Shown: positions 1-11,000 of the stretch, piece after piece
How the letters are laid out: every line of letters starts with the position of its first letter
Position numbering within the stretch: position 1 is the stretch's first letter
Source: Panicum virgatum
Lineage: Eukaryota; Streptophyta; Magnoliopsida; Poales; Poaceae
Direction of reading: 5' to 3'
DNA: 64,000 nucleotides
Assembly: GCF_016808335.1 (NCBI RefSeq)
Contig: NC_053144.1
Coordinates: 58,234,195-58,298,194 of the forward strand
Made by a program: the position numbers and the translations under genes
The notes under the pieces: generated by a model
Seen by the model: only the letters and a program-made list of their open reading frames with translations
What the model was told of the DNA's origin: nothing
The model's database searches: none

Positions 1-1892
1 TAGGTGCAACATGTCGCATGTAAATGTTTGTTTAAATGAATTGCGAAAGCATTTTGAATTTTAAAATTTGCTCTATAATGAAGTTGTAGTTTTTGAATTC
101 TTGATTAAATTTTATGTTGAGCAACTTTTGATTCCAACACGTTTTGGTGTTTAAATTGTACGTATAATGTTGCTCGTGTGGAAGTAATGGATGAAACGGG
201 TTGTGGTTTGATTCAATTAAAATCCGAGGGTTTTTTTGTAAAAAAACTTGAGAGAGGATAAGGACGACGGGTTGATTTTATGAAAACTTAAGGTTTTATT
301 TGCAAATTTTTTTCAACCATCATTGTTGGACTGCGGGTTGATTTCGAGAAAAGCTGAGCGCTTTTTCTTAAGTTTGAGGATTTTTTTGCAAAATGACCGG
401 AGAAAGTAAGGCCATCCACCCGGCCGATCCGACGGCCGAAAACGGCCAGCGACATGGCGTGCTTCCTTGGGCTTGGAATTGCCCAGGATTTGTAGGGAGA
501 GATGTGCCGCCCGCCGACGTGGGCACGCCTGCTCCACGGCTCCAACGGGAGTGCGGGACCTAGATCAGTACATGTTAACCATGGGAGTTATGACTAAAAT
601 TTATAACCGTGCGGACGATCAGATCTTCAAGCGGTTTCATTTTTTTTAAAAAAAGATCCAGACAGATTTCGTAGTACAGGGAACAATACAGGCGAACAGA
701 CCTCTAGAGGTTTCTTGGCCGGCAGGTATGGCGGCCATCATGACTTGCCATACTAGTGGCTCCACTGCTGCATGTATACCTGTAATCTACTCATAGCGAG
801 TGGCATTCATAATGGATTGTCATATATACCATGACATACCTAAAATAATAATTTTAGATCATTAGCGATACAATTAAGAGCTTATTACCAGCAAAATATA
901 TGGATTATATCAAATTATATATAAAAAATTGTTACGACATACTCTTCTTCAAATCCTAGGTACGATAATGCCACGGTCGCGTCCTTTTCATTTACACGAG
1001 TCGTGCAACATGTTGGACAAACCCCACATGCATTATTATATATTAAAAAAAAGAGTACGTGACCAGCGCAGCAGCGCAGGCCGGCACAGCAGGGGCCAAC
1101 AGAAAACGGGGCTTTTTTTTTAGTGGGAAAAATGGGGACTTGCATTGATAATAACACGGCCATCCGTGTCCGACGCCTTTTATGCTTGCGCACATGCTGT
1201 ACGTTTGGAGTTGTTTGACCGACTTGCTTGGGGGCTCCTATATAATTTTCAGAGGATGGATAAATAATTTATTTATAAAGTCCACTAAAGTCCAGCTAAT
1301 GGCCTATTTAATATTTTATTGAGAGAAATATTGAATCAACATCTCAAAAATATTAAACCAATGTTGAACCAGCATCTCAAAAATATTGAATCAACACGGC
1401 GCGCGGGGCCGGCCGGAGCACGTGGCGGGCGCGGGCGTGGGTCCATCGGCAAGATGACAAGCAAGCCATGGCAGGGCTTCCTCAGATGCAGAGCTCGGCC
1501 AGCAAACGCAAATCAAGCATTCCAAACAGGAAGGTTGGAAGGGCCACCTGCAAATCTGTCATCAGGCCGGAGACGGAGCTCCCCAATGAGAGTCCAAGAG
1601 GCCGGCACCCATGCCGAGCGGGCGCGAGCGTGGGCATGGGCAGGGCAGGGGCGCCGGCAGCCGGTGGGGGCGCGTGGCCCATGGCGGCACGCGGGGCCGG
1701 CCGGGGCGCGTGGTGGGCGCGGGGCCGCGTGGCGGCAGGCGCGGGTGCCTGCGTCGCGCGGGAGGAGATGTGGAGAGAGAGAGGAAGGAGGAGCGAGGGA
1801 GAGAGATGAAGTTAGGGTTTGGTTGGATTCAAATACTATAATTGTTTGTACGAATCTTAAATACTGGAAGATGGATATGAAAAATTTTTGTG

Positions 1893-1932
<40 letters not shown>

Positions 1933-2180
1933 CACCCACTTGCTCTGCTGCGCATACAATGAGACTTGGCGAGCCTGCTGGGCCCTGGTGCCTTTAAACT
2001 AAACGAAAAAAATGAAATGGAGCTCCTTTTTTTTATGATCGAAGGAAAAACAGAGATGCAGACTGATTGTTTGAAAATGCGAACGCGATGTGCTAGGTCG
2101 GCCAACCAGAGGGTGAGTCGGGGGATGACCAATTTGACCATCGACTGCCGACCGGTCCCCGCGACGGAGGCGTGCATTGA
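1..2180. other. Intergenic, repeat-derived, no gene seen
   Basis: No open frame here resembles a known protein. A diverged direct repeat lies at about 269-312 and 329-395: each copy has a GGGTTGATTT core followed by a T-rich run and TTTGCAAA. This looks like an old retroelement fragment. A motif at 898-965 is shared with 9701-9770. Positions 1390-1810 are GC-rich with degenerate GGGGCCGGCC and GCGCGTGG repeats, which produces long but meaningless frames on both strands. An AT dinucleotide run covers about 1895-1930. Confidence 0.6.
1895..1930. repeat. (AT)n microsatellite
   Basis: An uninterrupted AT dinucleotide run of about 35 bp. Slippage makes such runs length-variable between accessions. 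Confidence 0.9.
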
Positions 2181-2514
2181 GGCCTTCTTTAGTTCCAAAA
2201 TTTAAAATTCTAAAAATAGAAATCTTATATGCATGAAGTATTAAATCTAAATGAAATAAAAAATTAATGGCACAATTTACTTGTAAATTGTGAGCCAAAT
2301 TTAATGAACCTAATCAGGTCATGATTAGACACCAAATTGACACAGTAATTCCTATAGTAACTATATACTAATGATGGTCTAATTAGACTCATTAAATTCG
2401 TCTCGCGATTTACGGACTAAATCTGCAATTAGTTTTATGATTAGTCTATATTTAATACTTCAAATATAAAAAATTTTCATTTCAAATTTTTTACACCCTG
2501 CATCTAAACAAGGC
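2181..2514. mobile_element. MITE with GGCCTT-TTTAG ends (TTCGTCTCGC family)
   Basis: The left end GGCCTTCTTTAG pairs with the right end CTAAACAAGGCC as an imperfect TIR. The interior is AT-rich and holds the motif ATTCGTCTCGCGA near 2396, which recurs in several other short elements of this window. There is no coding capacity. This is a non-autonomous DNA transposon; the superfamily is not certain because the target duplication is not clear. Confidence 0.7.
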
Positions 2515-3149
2515 CGCCCATTCTCACTCTGAGCCTTCGATGCCTGCCACCAGCCAAGTCGTTGACATGGTATGGTACGGACTCGATCCAGGACTAGTAG
2601 AGAGGATCACTGATGACTGCCATGACATGGATCAACAAAAAGAAAGTCCCTCTGCACTGCTGAAAGAATACCTCCCACAGACGCACTAGACTTGAGACTA
2701 GTAACCCGGAAACAACTGACCAGTTCGTTTGATCGTTCGTTAGATTCGGCTTTGACTCCACCCTTACCGTCGTTAAAAACTCCTTTTTGACTAAAAGCCT
2801 CCGTCCGCAAAAAAAAATTAAAACTAAAACGAAGTAACGAGGCAAAATCATGCTTACCTTACCTGTCTCACTTGAACTCTCTCACCTTAGTTTAGTGTGG
2901 CGGGATGAAATACGCATCGTCGCCGTCGTGCCGGTTTCCACACGAGCGCACGATTTTTACACGACACACAAAGCCTTTTAGACCGACGTTTATTCCTCCA
3001 TCGCGGGGGGGGGCGGGGGGGGGGGCAAAAGCGAGAGTCAACACGAATTTAAATTTAAAATTTTAAAAAAGCAGGCCGGGCCGCCGGCATGGAAGCCCCC
3101 TGGCTCCGTCCAGACTCCAGACCCACCCGCAACGATTCAAACGTGCCTA
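2515..3149. other. Intergenic, no gene seen
   Basis: No supported coding sequence. The stretch holds a poly-G tract at about 3005-3026 (two G runs split by one C) and a run of A near 2810. Frames on the minus strand at 2594-2851 lack any recognisable domain. Confidence 0.5.
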
Positions 3150-3157
3150 GTCTGAGC

Positions 3158-3696
3158 CTAGGTTAACCTAACCGGTGGGAACCGGTTACCGATCAAACCG
3201 GTCCGGTCCGGTTCCGGTTCCGGCCGGTACCCAACCGGCCAAAATTCAAATTTTAAATTTGAATTCAAAAAATGAAAAATTCCCAAAAAAATTCCTAAAA
3301 ATACTTCAAAGTGTGATGAATCTAATGGTGTCAAATTTTCTCAAAAATTCATTCATTTAGTATAGTTTGTGGGAATTTAAAATTAAATCAAAAAAGAAAA
3401 AGAAAAAAAATGGGCCGGCCCATGAAGGCCCACCGATCAAACCGGTCAAACCGGCCGGTAAACCGGTCAAACCGGTCGGTAAACCGGTAAAACCGGCCGG
3501 TAAACCGATTGCACGGGAGCGTTTGAATTTCAAACCGGTCAAACCGGCCGGTAAACCGGTCGGAACCGGTTGCACGGGAAAATTTGAATTTGGATTTGAA
3601 TTCAACCGGTTTCCACCGGTTACCGGCCTAACCGGTCCGGTAAACCGGTACCGGAGGGCGGCGGTAACCGGTTTCCGGTTGGGAAATAAAACCCTG
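3158..3696. mobile_element. hAT-like element built of ACCGGT repeats, copy 1
   Basis: An 8-bp direct duplication GTCTGAGC sits at 3150-3157 and again at 3697-3704. It brackets 539 bp whose ends are CTAGGTT on the left and AACCCTG on the right, an imperfect TIR of the CAGGGTT type. The interior holds dozens of ACCGGT/CCGGTT hexamers, themselves palindromic, plus AT-rich blocks with GAATTCAAA-like motifs. An 8-bp TSD with CAGGG-type ends fits the hAT superfamily. No transposase is present. The second copy at 54535-55169 lies in the opposite orientation. Confidence 0.8.
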
Positions 3697-3873
3697 GTCT
3701 GAGCTCGGCTCGTGCGGCTAGTCGTCGCCCGGGTCCGAGTCCAACCGCACCGCGTCGCGCCCTCCTCTATCGCGACGCGCACACGACCATGATCCCATCC
3801 ATCCACCATCCGGGTCCGGCTCGCCACCACGCGCACGGCGCGTCGCACGGGCCGGCGCGCGGGGTATAAAGAA

Positions 3874-5033
3874 AGTGGAACAAATCAGGCTTTTTTTATG
3901 GCCCGGAAGAGTTGAAATTTCCTTCTTTGACCCGTTTTTGATGTTACATTCTTTGTATGGCCTTGCTGTGACCTCCGTGACTGCTCCGTTGGCGGCACGC
4001 CAACGACGCGGCCACAGGGCTCTCGCGCCCAACTGACAGGTGGGGCCCGCCCCTTCCCCAACCTCCCGCTAGGGGAGCCCGGCCCCGTGCCGCACGCCGG
4101 CTCCTGCTTGGCTCGCGCGCGCGCCAGAGGACGGGTCGCCGCCGCCGCCCCGGTCAGGAGCCAGCAGGGCGCGCCGGCGGGGGCAGACTAGAGGTGGAGA
4201 GCGGTGCAACACAGCAACCAGGTGCGGCGGAGTTCAAGCGCGACCTCAACCCGGAGTTCAAGCGCTTCCTTCTCGAGCCCCGCAACCTCAAGTCACTCCA
4301 GGCGCTGCTGCTCTACCACGTCCTCCCCGCGCGCCTTCCCTCTGACTCCAGGCCCGCCGCCTCCCACCCCACGCTCTCCGTGAGGAGGTCGAGCTCGCCG
4401 CCGCGGCCGATGGCGCAGCCAGCATGCGCGTCGGCCACGCCGCCGTCACGCGCCCGGACGCGGTGCTCCGCCCCGACGGGGTCATCCACAGAATCGAGTG
4501 CCTATTCGTGCCGCGCTCCGTGCAGGAGGACTTCAACCGCCGCCGCAGCCTCACCGCGATCTCGGTCGTGCTGCCCACGGGCGAGCCCGAGGTCGACCCG
4601 AGGACGCACCGCCTCAAGAAGCCCGCGCCGCCGGTGCCCCCCGGCGCGCCGCCCATGCTCCCGATCTGGGACGCCATGGCGCCCGGCCCGTCCATCGCGG
4701 ACGGCAAGGAGAGGGAGAGGGAGAAGAAGGAGAGGCCGGCGGCCGCCGGGGACGCCGAGGTCGGATCGATGGGGCCGCCGCGCGGCACGGGGCCGGGGCT
4801 CCCCTGGCGGAGGTTGGGGAAGGGGCGGGCCCCACCTGTCAGTTGAGCGCCGAGAGCCCTGTGGCCGCGGTGGATGGACGGTGTTGGCCTGCCGCCTAAC
4901 GGAGCAGTCACGGAGGTCACGGCGAGGCCATACAAAGGATGCAACATCAAAACTGGGTCAAAAAAGAAGTTTCAATTCTTCAGAGCCATAGAAGGGAGCG
5001 TATTTGTTCCACGGCCTTGCAGGGAATTTCCCC
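3874..5033. mobile_element. Pack-MULE carrying a fasciclin-like gene fragment
   Basis: Two inverted copies of roughly 210 bp face each other at about 3875-4110 and 4780-5012. They share GTGGAACAAAT near the outer edge, a tract reading GTGACCTCCGTGACTGCTCC, and a block ending in CAGGTGGGGCCCGCCCC. I judge identity by eye at around 85%. A 9-bp direct repeat TATAAAGAA flanks the unit at 3865-3873 and 5034-5042, the TSD length of Mutator-like elements. About 20 bp of the right terminus (5013-5033) has no partner on the left, so the left end is either truncated or the boundary is slightly off. The core between the TIRs is captured gene sequence, described separately. Insertion is directly at the TATA box of the desaturase gene downstream. 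Confidence 0.75.
4213..4740 (+). pseudogene. Fasciclin-like arabinogalactan protein (FLA) gene fragment
   Basis: The frame from about 4213 reads FKRFLLEPRNLKSLQALLLY and then HVLPARLPSDS, the second half of a FAS1 cell-adhesion domain as found in plant fasciclin-like arabinogalactan proteins of the FLA16/17/18 type. A frameshift near 4380 moves the continuation to the next frame (4424 onward), which reads MRVGHAAVTRPDAVLRPDGV and later a Pro-rich linker with PPVPPGAPP. The signal peptide, the start of the first FAS1 domain and the whole second domain are absent. The fragment lies entirely between MULE TIRs, so it was probably transduplicated from a parent gene elsewhere. It is not expected to make a functional wall protein. 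Confidence 0.75.
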
Positions 5034-5040
5034 TATAAAG
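5034..5040 (+). promoter_or_regulatory. Likely TATA box of the omega-3 desaturase gene
   Basis: CCCCTATAAAGAACCC lies 279 bp upstream of the desaturase start codon, which fits a TATA box plus a 5' UTR of roughly 245 nt. The same TATAAAGAA string is the TSD of the Pack-MULE, so this core motif was duplicated by the insertion; the other copy is at 3865. Confidence 0.6.
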
Positions 5041-5312
5041 AACCCTGGCTCGCTGGCTCAGCGTTGCCCTGCCCAGCCCAGCTCCCGCTGCCCAGCCCTG
5101 CCAAGCCAAGCCCGTCGGCCACCGCACATCCCGGGGAACCCAATCCCATCGCGAACGCAGAAGATCCCGTGCCAGCGGGCTGCGGCGGCGGCGGCGGCGA
5201 CGGTGGTGGACTGGACGGACTACTAGTAGCCATAACCCGTAGCCAATAGCCCGTCCATTCCATCCAGCCAGAGCCAGACCTCCCACCCGCATCCTCCTCC
5301 CCGCCGCCGGCA

Positions 5313-8048
5313 ATGGCCCGGCTCGTGCTCTCCGAGTGCTGCGGCCTCGCGCCGCTGCGCCTGCGCGCCGGCCGGGGCGCCATTGCGGCGCCGGCGCCCC
5401 CCGCCGCGCTCTCCGCCGCGGCGCTGCCGCGCGGGCCCGCGGCCGCGGCCATCCACCGCGACTGGGCGCTCCGCGTCTCCGCGCCCACGCGCCTCGCGTC
5501 GGCCGTCGACGAGGGGGGCAGGAGGAGCGCCCCGCTCGGGGAGGAGGAGAAGGCCGCCGCGGGCGGGGACTTCGACCCCGGGGCGCCGCCGCCGTTCGGG
5601 CTGGCGGAGATCCGCGCCGCCATCCCCAAGCACTGCTGGGTCAAGGACCCCTGGCGCTCCATGAGCTACGTCCTCCGCGACGTCGTCGTCGTCCTGGGGC
5701 TCGCCGCCGCCGCCGCGCGCCTCGACAGCTGGCTCGTCTGGCCGCTGTACTGGGCCGCGCAGGGCACCATGTTCTGGGCGCTCTTCGTCCTAGGCCACGA
5801 CTGGTACGGCTCCACCACCACGGCGCCATGCTAAAGATTGCATTAGATTTTTATTGTTCACTCGAGATTTAGCTTAAAGCTCGGCTCTTTGACATCTGCC
5901 GCATATGCCTGCTGTTTGCAGTGGACACGGGAGCTTCTCAAACAACCCCAAGCTCAACAGCGTGGTCGGCCACATACTCCATTCCTCCATTCTTGTCCCA
6001 TACAACGGATGGTATGATGGTTGCTACCCATACGTTTCTTCTGCCTGCTAGTTTCCGGCCTGAATTATCTTGATGCTAAGGAAGATGCTGTATTTGAATG
6101 GAATTGCAGGAGGATTAGCCACAGGACGCACCATCAGAACCACGGCCACGTCGAGAATGACGAGTCCTGGCATCCGGTAGGTTTCCTGTTGCTTTCTCTT
6201 CGTGTGAGTTCTGGTGCCGATGAATTGTGCTTGATGGTTTCTCGAATTGTGATAACTTGCAGCTACCAGAGAGGCTGTACAATAGCCTGGACTTTATGAC
6301 TAAGAAGTTGCGGTTCACCATGCCGTTCCCCTTGCTCGCATTCCCATTATACTTGGTGAGGCTAAGAGCTGACTATCGATGTCATGTGAATTCGACATTT
6401 TTTGCTTTGTACCGTGGCATTGGTGCTAAATTCCTGCTCTGCGGGTTCATGTGTGGTATGCAGTTCAAACGGAGTCCAGGGAAGACAGGATCACACTTCA
6501 ACCCAAGCAGTGACTTGTTCCAACCTAATGAAAAGAAGGACATCATAACGTCAACCGCATCCTGGCTTGCTATGGTTGGTCTTCTGGCTGGTCTCACCTT
6601 TGTGATGGGTCCTATTCAGATGCTAAAGCTCTACGCTGTCCCATACTTGGTAAGAGCGACACATCTTCAATTTTAGCCTCACGTTCTGTGAAATGATAAT
6701 TTGAATGGGTGGGGTGTGTGTGGTGGTGGGGAACTTATGTGTTGCTGCTGGTGTCTGCAGGTATTTGTTGCTTGGCTGGATATGGTCACTTACTTGCACC
6801 ATCACGGCCATGAAGACAAGCTTCCTTGGTACCGTGGAAAGGTCAGTATTAACAATGCAGTCTTCCAATTTGTTAATGTTTCAAGATAATTGTAACATTC
6901 AAAAACTAGGGAATAAGCCATTTTTTGCTTGGTTATAAGCTTTTAAATGTTTACCTCAACTAAATCAGGGCGCTTGGTCGTTTATAATAGTATCTTGCAT
7001 ATTAGAGATGATGCAAACTCTTGCAAAGAGTACAGGTGCAAAGAGTGATTAATACAACCAACATGCATTGGTGAATTGCAGAATCACAATAAACTTTATA
7101 AATTTGGAAGATGTGTGAGGACACACCCTGCCACAAATGCTAGATGTGCAATGACTTCCGCACCTTTTGATTTATCTTGGATAAAACCAGCTGTTGCCCA
7201 TAACACCACTTGCCTTCAGTTTCTGTAGCCTATCTGTTATTGCTCGTATATACATGTGTGATAGCCTGATATTCAAGATGTGGTGTGCAAGTGGCCAACG
7301 TGGCTGTGAAACCTTAAGTCAGAGAAACCCTAGTGGTGGACATTAAGAATCAAAGGTCTAGCTTTTCATTTGTCACGTTCTGGAGTAAGATCTAATTGGA
7401 GGATGCTATGGAAGTATAGAACAAAAATGTCAGATTCTCCTGTTGTCCTTTTAAGGGGAAATGATGTAACTTCCTATTTTTGTCGCCTACCGGAGAGTAT
7501 TGCTAGCTCAGTCTATTATATACTTTTCACTTGCTTTCAGGTTATCAAGTGCTCTTCATTTATGGTTAGCCTATCTTGATTTTTCCTTTTGATGATTGCT
7601 TATTGATACCATATTGTCTTTTGCTCTATTAGGAATGGAGTTATCTGCGTGGAGGACTGACGACGCTCGATCGGGACTATGGATTGATCAACAATATCCA
7701 TCATGACATTGGAACTCATGTCATCCATCACCTTTTCCCCCAAATCCCGCATTACCATCTCATTGAGGCGGTAAGAGTCTGCCTGCCCTATGGTTGTTTT
7801 TTTTAGTTTCTGTTTTTTGGCTAGACCCATAAGTCATATTACTTTTGGATCACCTGCAGACTGAGGCAGCAAAACCAGTGCTTGGCAAGTACTACAAAGA
7901 ACCAAAGAAGTCAGGTCCTCTACCGTTGCATCTATTTGGGGTGCTGTCAGAAAGCTTAAAGCAAGACCACTATGTTAGCGATACGGGAGACGTAGTCTAC
8001 TACCAAATTGACAAGATGATGAACACCTCTGCACAAAATTCAGATTGA
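5313..8048 (+). CDS. FAD7: Chloroplast omega-3 fatty acid desaturase (FAD7/FAD8 type)
   Basis: Converts 18:2 and 16:2 acyl groups of plastid membrane lipids to 18:3 and 16:3, using ferredoxin and O2; these are also jasmonate precursors. Exons: 5313-5803, 5922-6011, 6110-6176, 6263-6355, 6464-6649, 6761-6841, 7633-7770, 7860-8048. All introns are GT/AG and the frame closes at 444 aa, the usual family length. The first 60 or so residues are Ala/Arg/Pro-rich and low in acid, as in a plastid transit peptide. The three diiron histidine boxes are present: HDCGH at 162-166 (the Cys codon is split across intron 1), HRTHH at 198-202 and HVIHH at 365-369. The conserved stretch [20 protein letters not shown] spans exons 6-7. 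The start is the first ATG of the long GC-rich exon. The promoter is interrupted by a Pack-MULE. FAD7 and FAD8 cannot be separated from sequence alone. Confidence 0.95.
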
Positions 8049-11000
8049 CATAAACCATAGCTAGTAGCCTATTCTTCATTTTTCTCAGGGGACTGTGCCT
8101 GAAGACGCGTCCAGCCTCCTGGGACCTCTGATTGGTGTGCGAGTCCATTGATATTTCGATTCAAGAATGTAAGTTGGCGAAACATTAATCATGCAGAAAA
8201 GAGGGTAAATGTAATTCTTTCCAATGATGGAAGACGGAGGCTGCTGCCTCCTATGTAACAAAACAAACATGTGATTCTTTGGACAAGAGGTATATTACAG
8301 TAAAGAGCGGAAAAAGAGCTTTAGCTACCTGAAGGCTTTCTGAGTGTCTTTATGTATCTTTTGTGCAAAGGCTTTCTTGCCTCTGATGTTTCAGCTGTCC
8401 CGAGCGCGACATGAGCCTGATCATGGCGAGGTGCCGTCCTTGGCAATTGGCATACTCAAGGCGCTAATACTTTGCTGGGAAGTGGGAACCAGTAACACTG
8501 CATTCCGATGGCATTGGCAAGAGGGAAAGAGAGCGGGCGATCCTCCTCTGCAGCCATCGTTTTCCGGCATTTGGAAAAGGCCCCATCGCTGTCACGGTTT
8601 TGCTGTCCTCGTGAGCAGTGAGGTTGAGTAGTGGTGGCAGTTGCTGTGTTGAGTCCCGGTGGGATCTAATCCAGCGCGCGCTCCTCTGGCCCTTGAAAAA
8701 TCTGCACCCTATCTTGTGGTGTGGTGTGGGCGTGTGGCCGTCGTTCGGTTGAGGCGCCAAGTTCAGACTTCAGAGCGACGAGCACGACGGTGGCCAGAAA
8801 CAGAGCGCTCCCTCCGAAACAAGAAACGTGGAGGCCCGGCGCCAAGTGCTCCATGTCGAATCGGAAACGAAGGGCATGGCGACACGTTTTGGGTTCTCGT
8901 CAGGGGTCAGGGGGGAGGCGTCAGGCGTGAGACCATTTCTCGGTCTCGGTCTCGGTCTGGGAACGACGGCGGACCCAGTGGGTGGGCCGGATATGCCCCT
9001 GCATACCTAAAATATCAGCCCTGCTTAATAAAAAACTCTCAATCATCAAAGATTCAAATTAGTCGTTGGTCGTGGCTGCACCCTCACGCAGGCATAGCAG
9101 CGGAGCAGCTTGACGGCGTGACTCCGCGTCGGCACGTCCGTGGGGCAGCTGAGCGGCTCTGTCTGGGCTTGAGCATCTGCCGCCGTTTGGCGCGCTGCGC
9201 GCGGCCAGTGGGCGGTGGGGGTGGGCTGCTGGCTGCTGCAGACCTAGCTGTGCCGCATGCATCCGCCGACCAACGGTGCCTCGGCCCTCTCCCGCTAGCT
9301 CGGCAGCTTCATTGCCTCACAAACACATCCTCTAGTATGAAATTTGTGAAACTCTAACCGTAGCTCGCTAATTTTTTATAGAGATTGAACAATTGGACAG
9401 TTGCAAATTAGTGTAGGATATAGGAATAGATTGAGTGTTGCTCCTTTTTTATGATTGTCTTGTCACATTCATTAAGCGGGATATTTTCTTTGAGATGGAT
9501 GAAAATGATATAATCGAGACTTTCATGAAGTTTAGAAATCGTAGACCAGACAAGAAGTAGCTTCTTTTATTCATTTGAATTAGTATGTTTGAACTATTTG
9601 TATTAACATCGGTATTTAACTCTTGAATTTAAAACTTAGAATGTAATTTTTATTTTTTGTACCGAATTTTTTGGTGAAATTTAAATTCAATTACCGACTT
9701 ATATATGGATTATATCAAATTAGAAGTGGAAAAAATATTGTGGCATACCCTCCGTGAAATCCTAAGTACGCCGGTCGAACGAACACTATCCGAACATGGA
9801 AAGGCGATGGTAGAAGCATTGATTCTTCGATGAATCTTATAGGCGATGGTAGATCTGAACCTCGCCAGTCGTCACCTCACCGTACCGCTGTTAAGTTTGT
9901 GTACCTGAATTCTGAGCTCCTCATACGTCTCGGTCTCGCGCGCCTGTCAGCGACTGCCTGTCTGACTGTGTGTAGTTTTTTCCCCTTATTTCCTTCGAGC
10001 ACCAGAAGTTGAAGAATTCAAAAGGGAAAAGCCTACATCTCACACACATCTATCGCTCAAAACCTTTCTTGTCAGCCGCGGAAACATGGGGTCCACCTTG
10101 GCACTGCGACATTTCCCCTCTCGTTCCGATTTTGAAAAAGCCATGTCTCATTCCTGCAATCCTGGCGCTTGCGTTGGCCGTCTCTCTCGTACGTATCTCG
10201 TCTCCCTGTGTGACCCGTATCCAAATTACATCATGCCAGATTGAGTCAGAAGTCAGAACCAGGCCTGTATTCTTCTCGTATTCTTCGCACGCATATGCGT
10301 TTGTGGATTTCGGGAGTTGCAGTTCCGGAATGCAGCGACCAAGAGAAACACAACATGATCACGTACCCCTGCGCTAAAAAAATACTCTACTGCCAATCTT
10401 CAGCAGAATTTTTCTCTCACACCAAATCAGCACCAGCCATCAGCCACCAACTAACTAGCAGTATTTTTCTCTCATATCAAATTAGCACCAGCCACATCCA
10501 GCAGAATAGAGTGAAAGAAAGATTCTTAGATCACCATGAAGCGCATTAATAAACTCATCTCATACCATCTTAGAAGACCTAAAATTGGTGAAATTTCTCC
10601 GCTGTTATTGTTTCACGTCATTTTCCCCCCTGACCGTTAGATCTCAGGGCAACCGTTAAGATGTAAGAATATATCACCAATAATATATTGATGACGTCTG
10701 TATCTAGAAAAGCCAACGTTTCACGTCATTCTTACATCTTAGGTCTTACTGTTTTTTATGCTATCACATTTCTACTTAAAAACAGTATCTATTGCTGGCT
10801 AACAAGCCATATTGACACATAAACAGTGGCCCAATACTAAGATTGCCGAGCTAAAATTGCTACTGCCGCCATCCTAATTTACAATCCGTTTTTATTTTTC
10901 TAAATATATATTTTTTTGCTATACATCTAAATTTATACTATGTCTAAATATATAACAAAAATATATAAAAAAACAATCAAAACAAGTTGTAATTTGAGAC

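Noticed and set aside
1319..1959. Long frames on both strands in a GC-rich stretch (up to 203 aa)
   Set aside because: Composition is Arg/Gly/Ala from GGGGCCGGCC-type repeats, frames overlap on both strands, one ends in an AT microsatellite, and there is no domain or splice-linked partner.
4194..4991. A 265-aa frame as an intact gene
   Set aside because: Only its first part matches a FAS1 domain. After about 4380 the matching sequence is in another frame, and the frame runs into the right TIR of the Pack-MULE.
5033..5662. Minus-strand frames opposite the first desaturase exon
   Set aside because: These are shadows of a GC-rich coding exon that has clear protein similarity on the plus strand.
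8344..8760. ORFs just after the desaturase gene
   Set aside because: No recognisable domain, no start context or splice signals, and they overlap in opposite strands.
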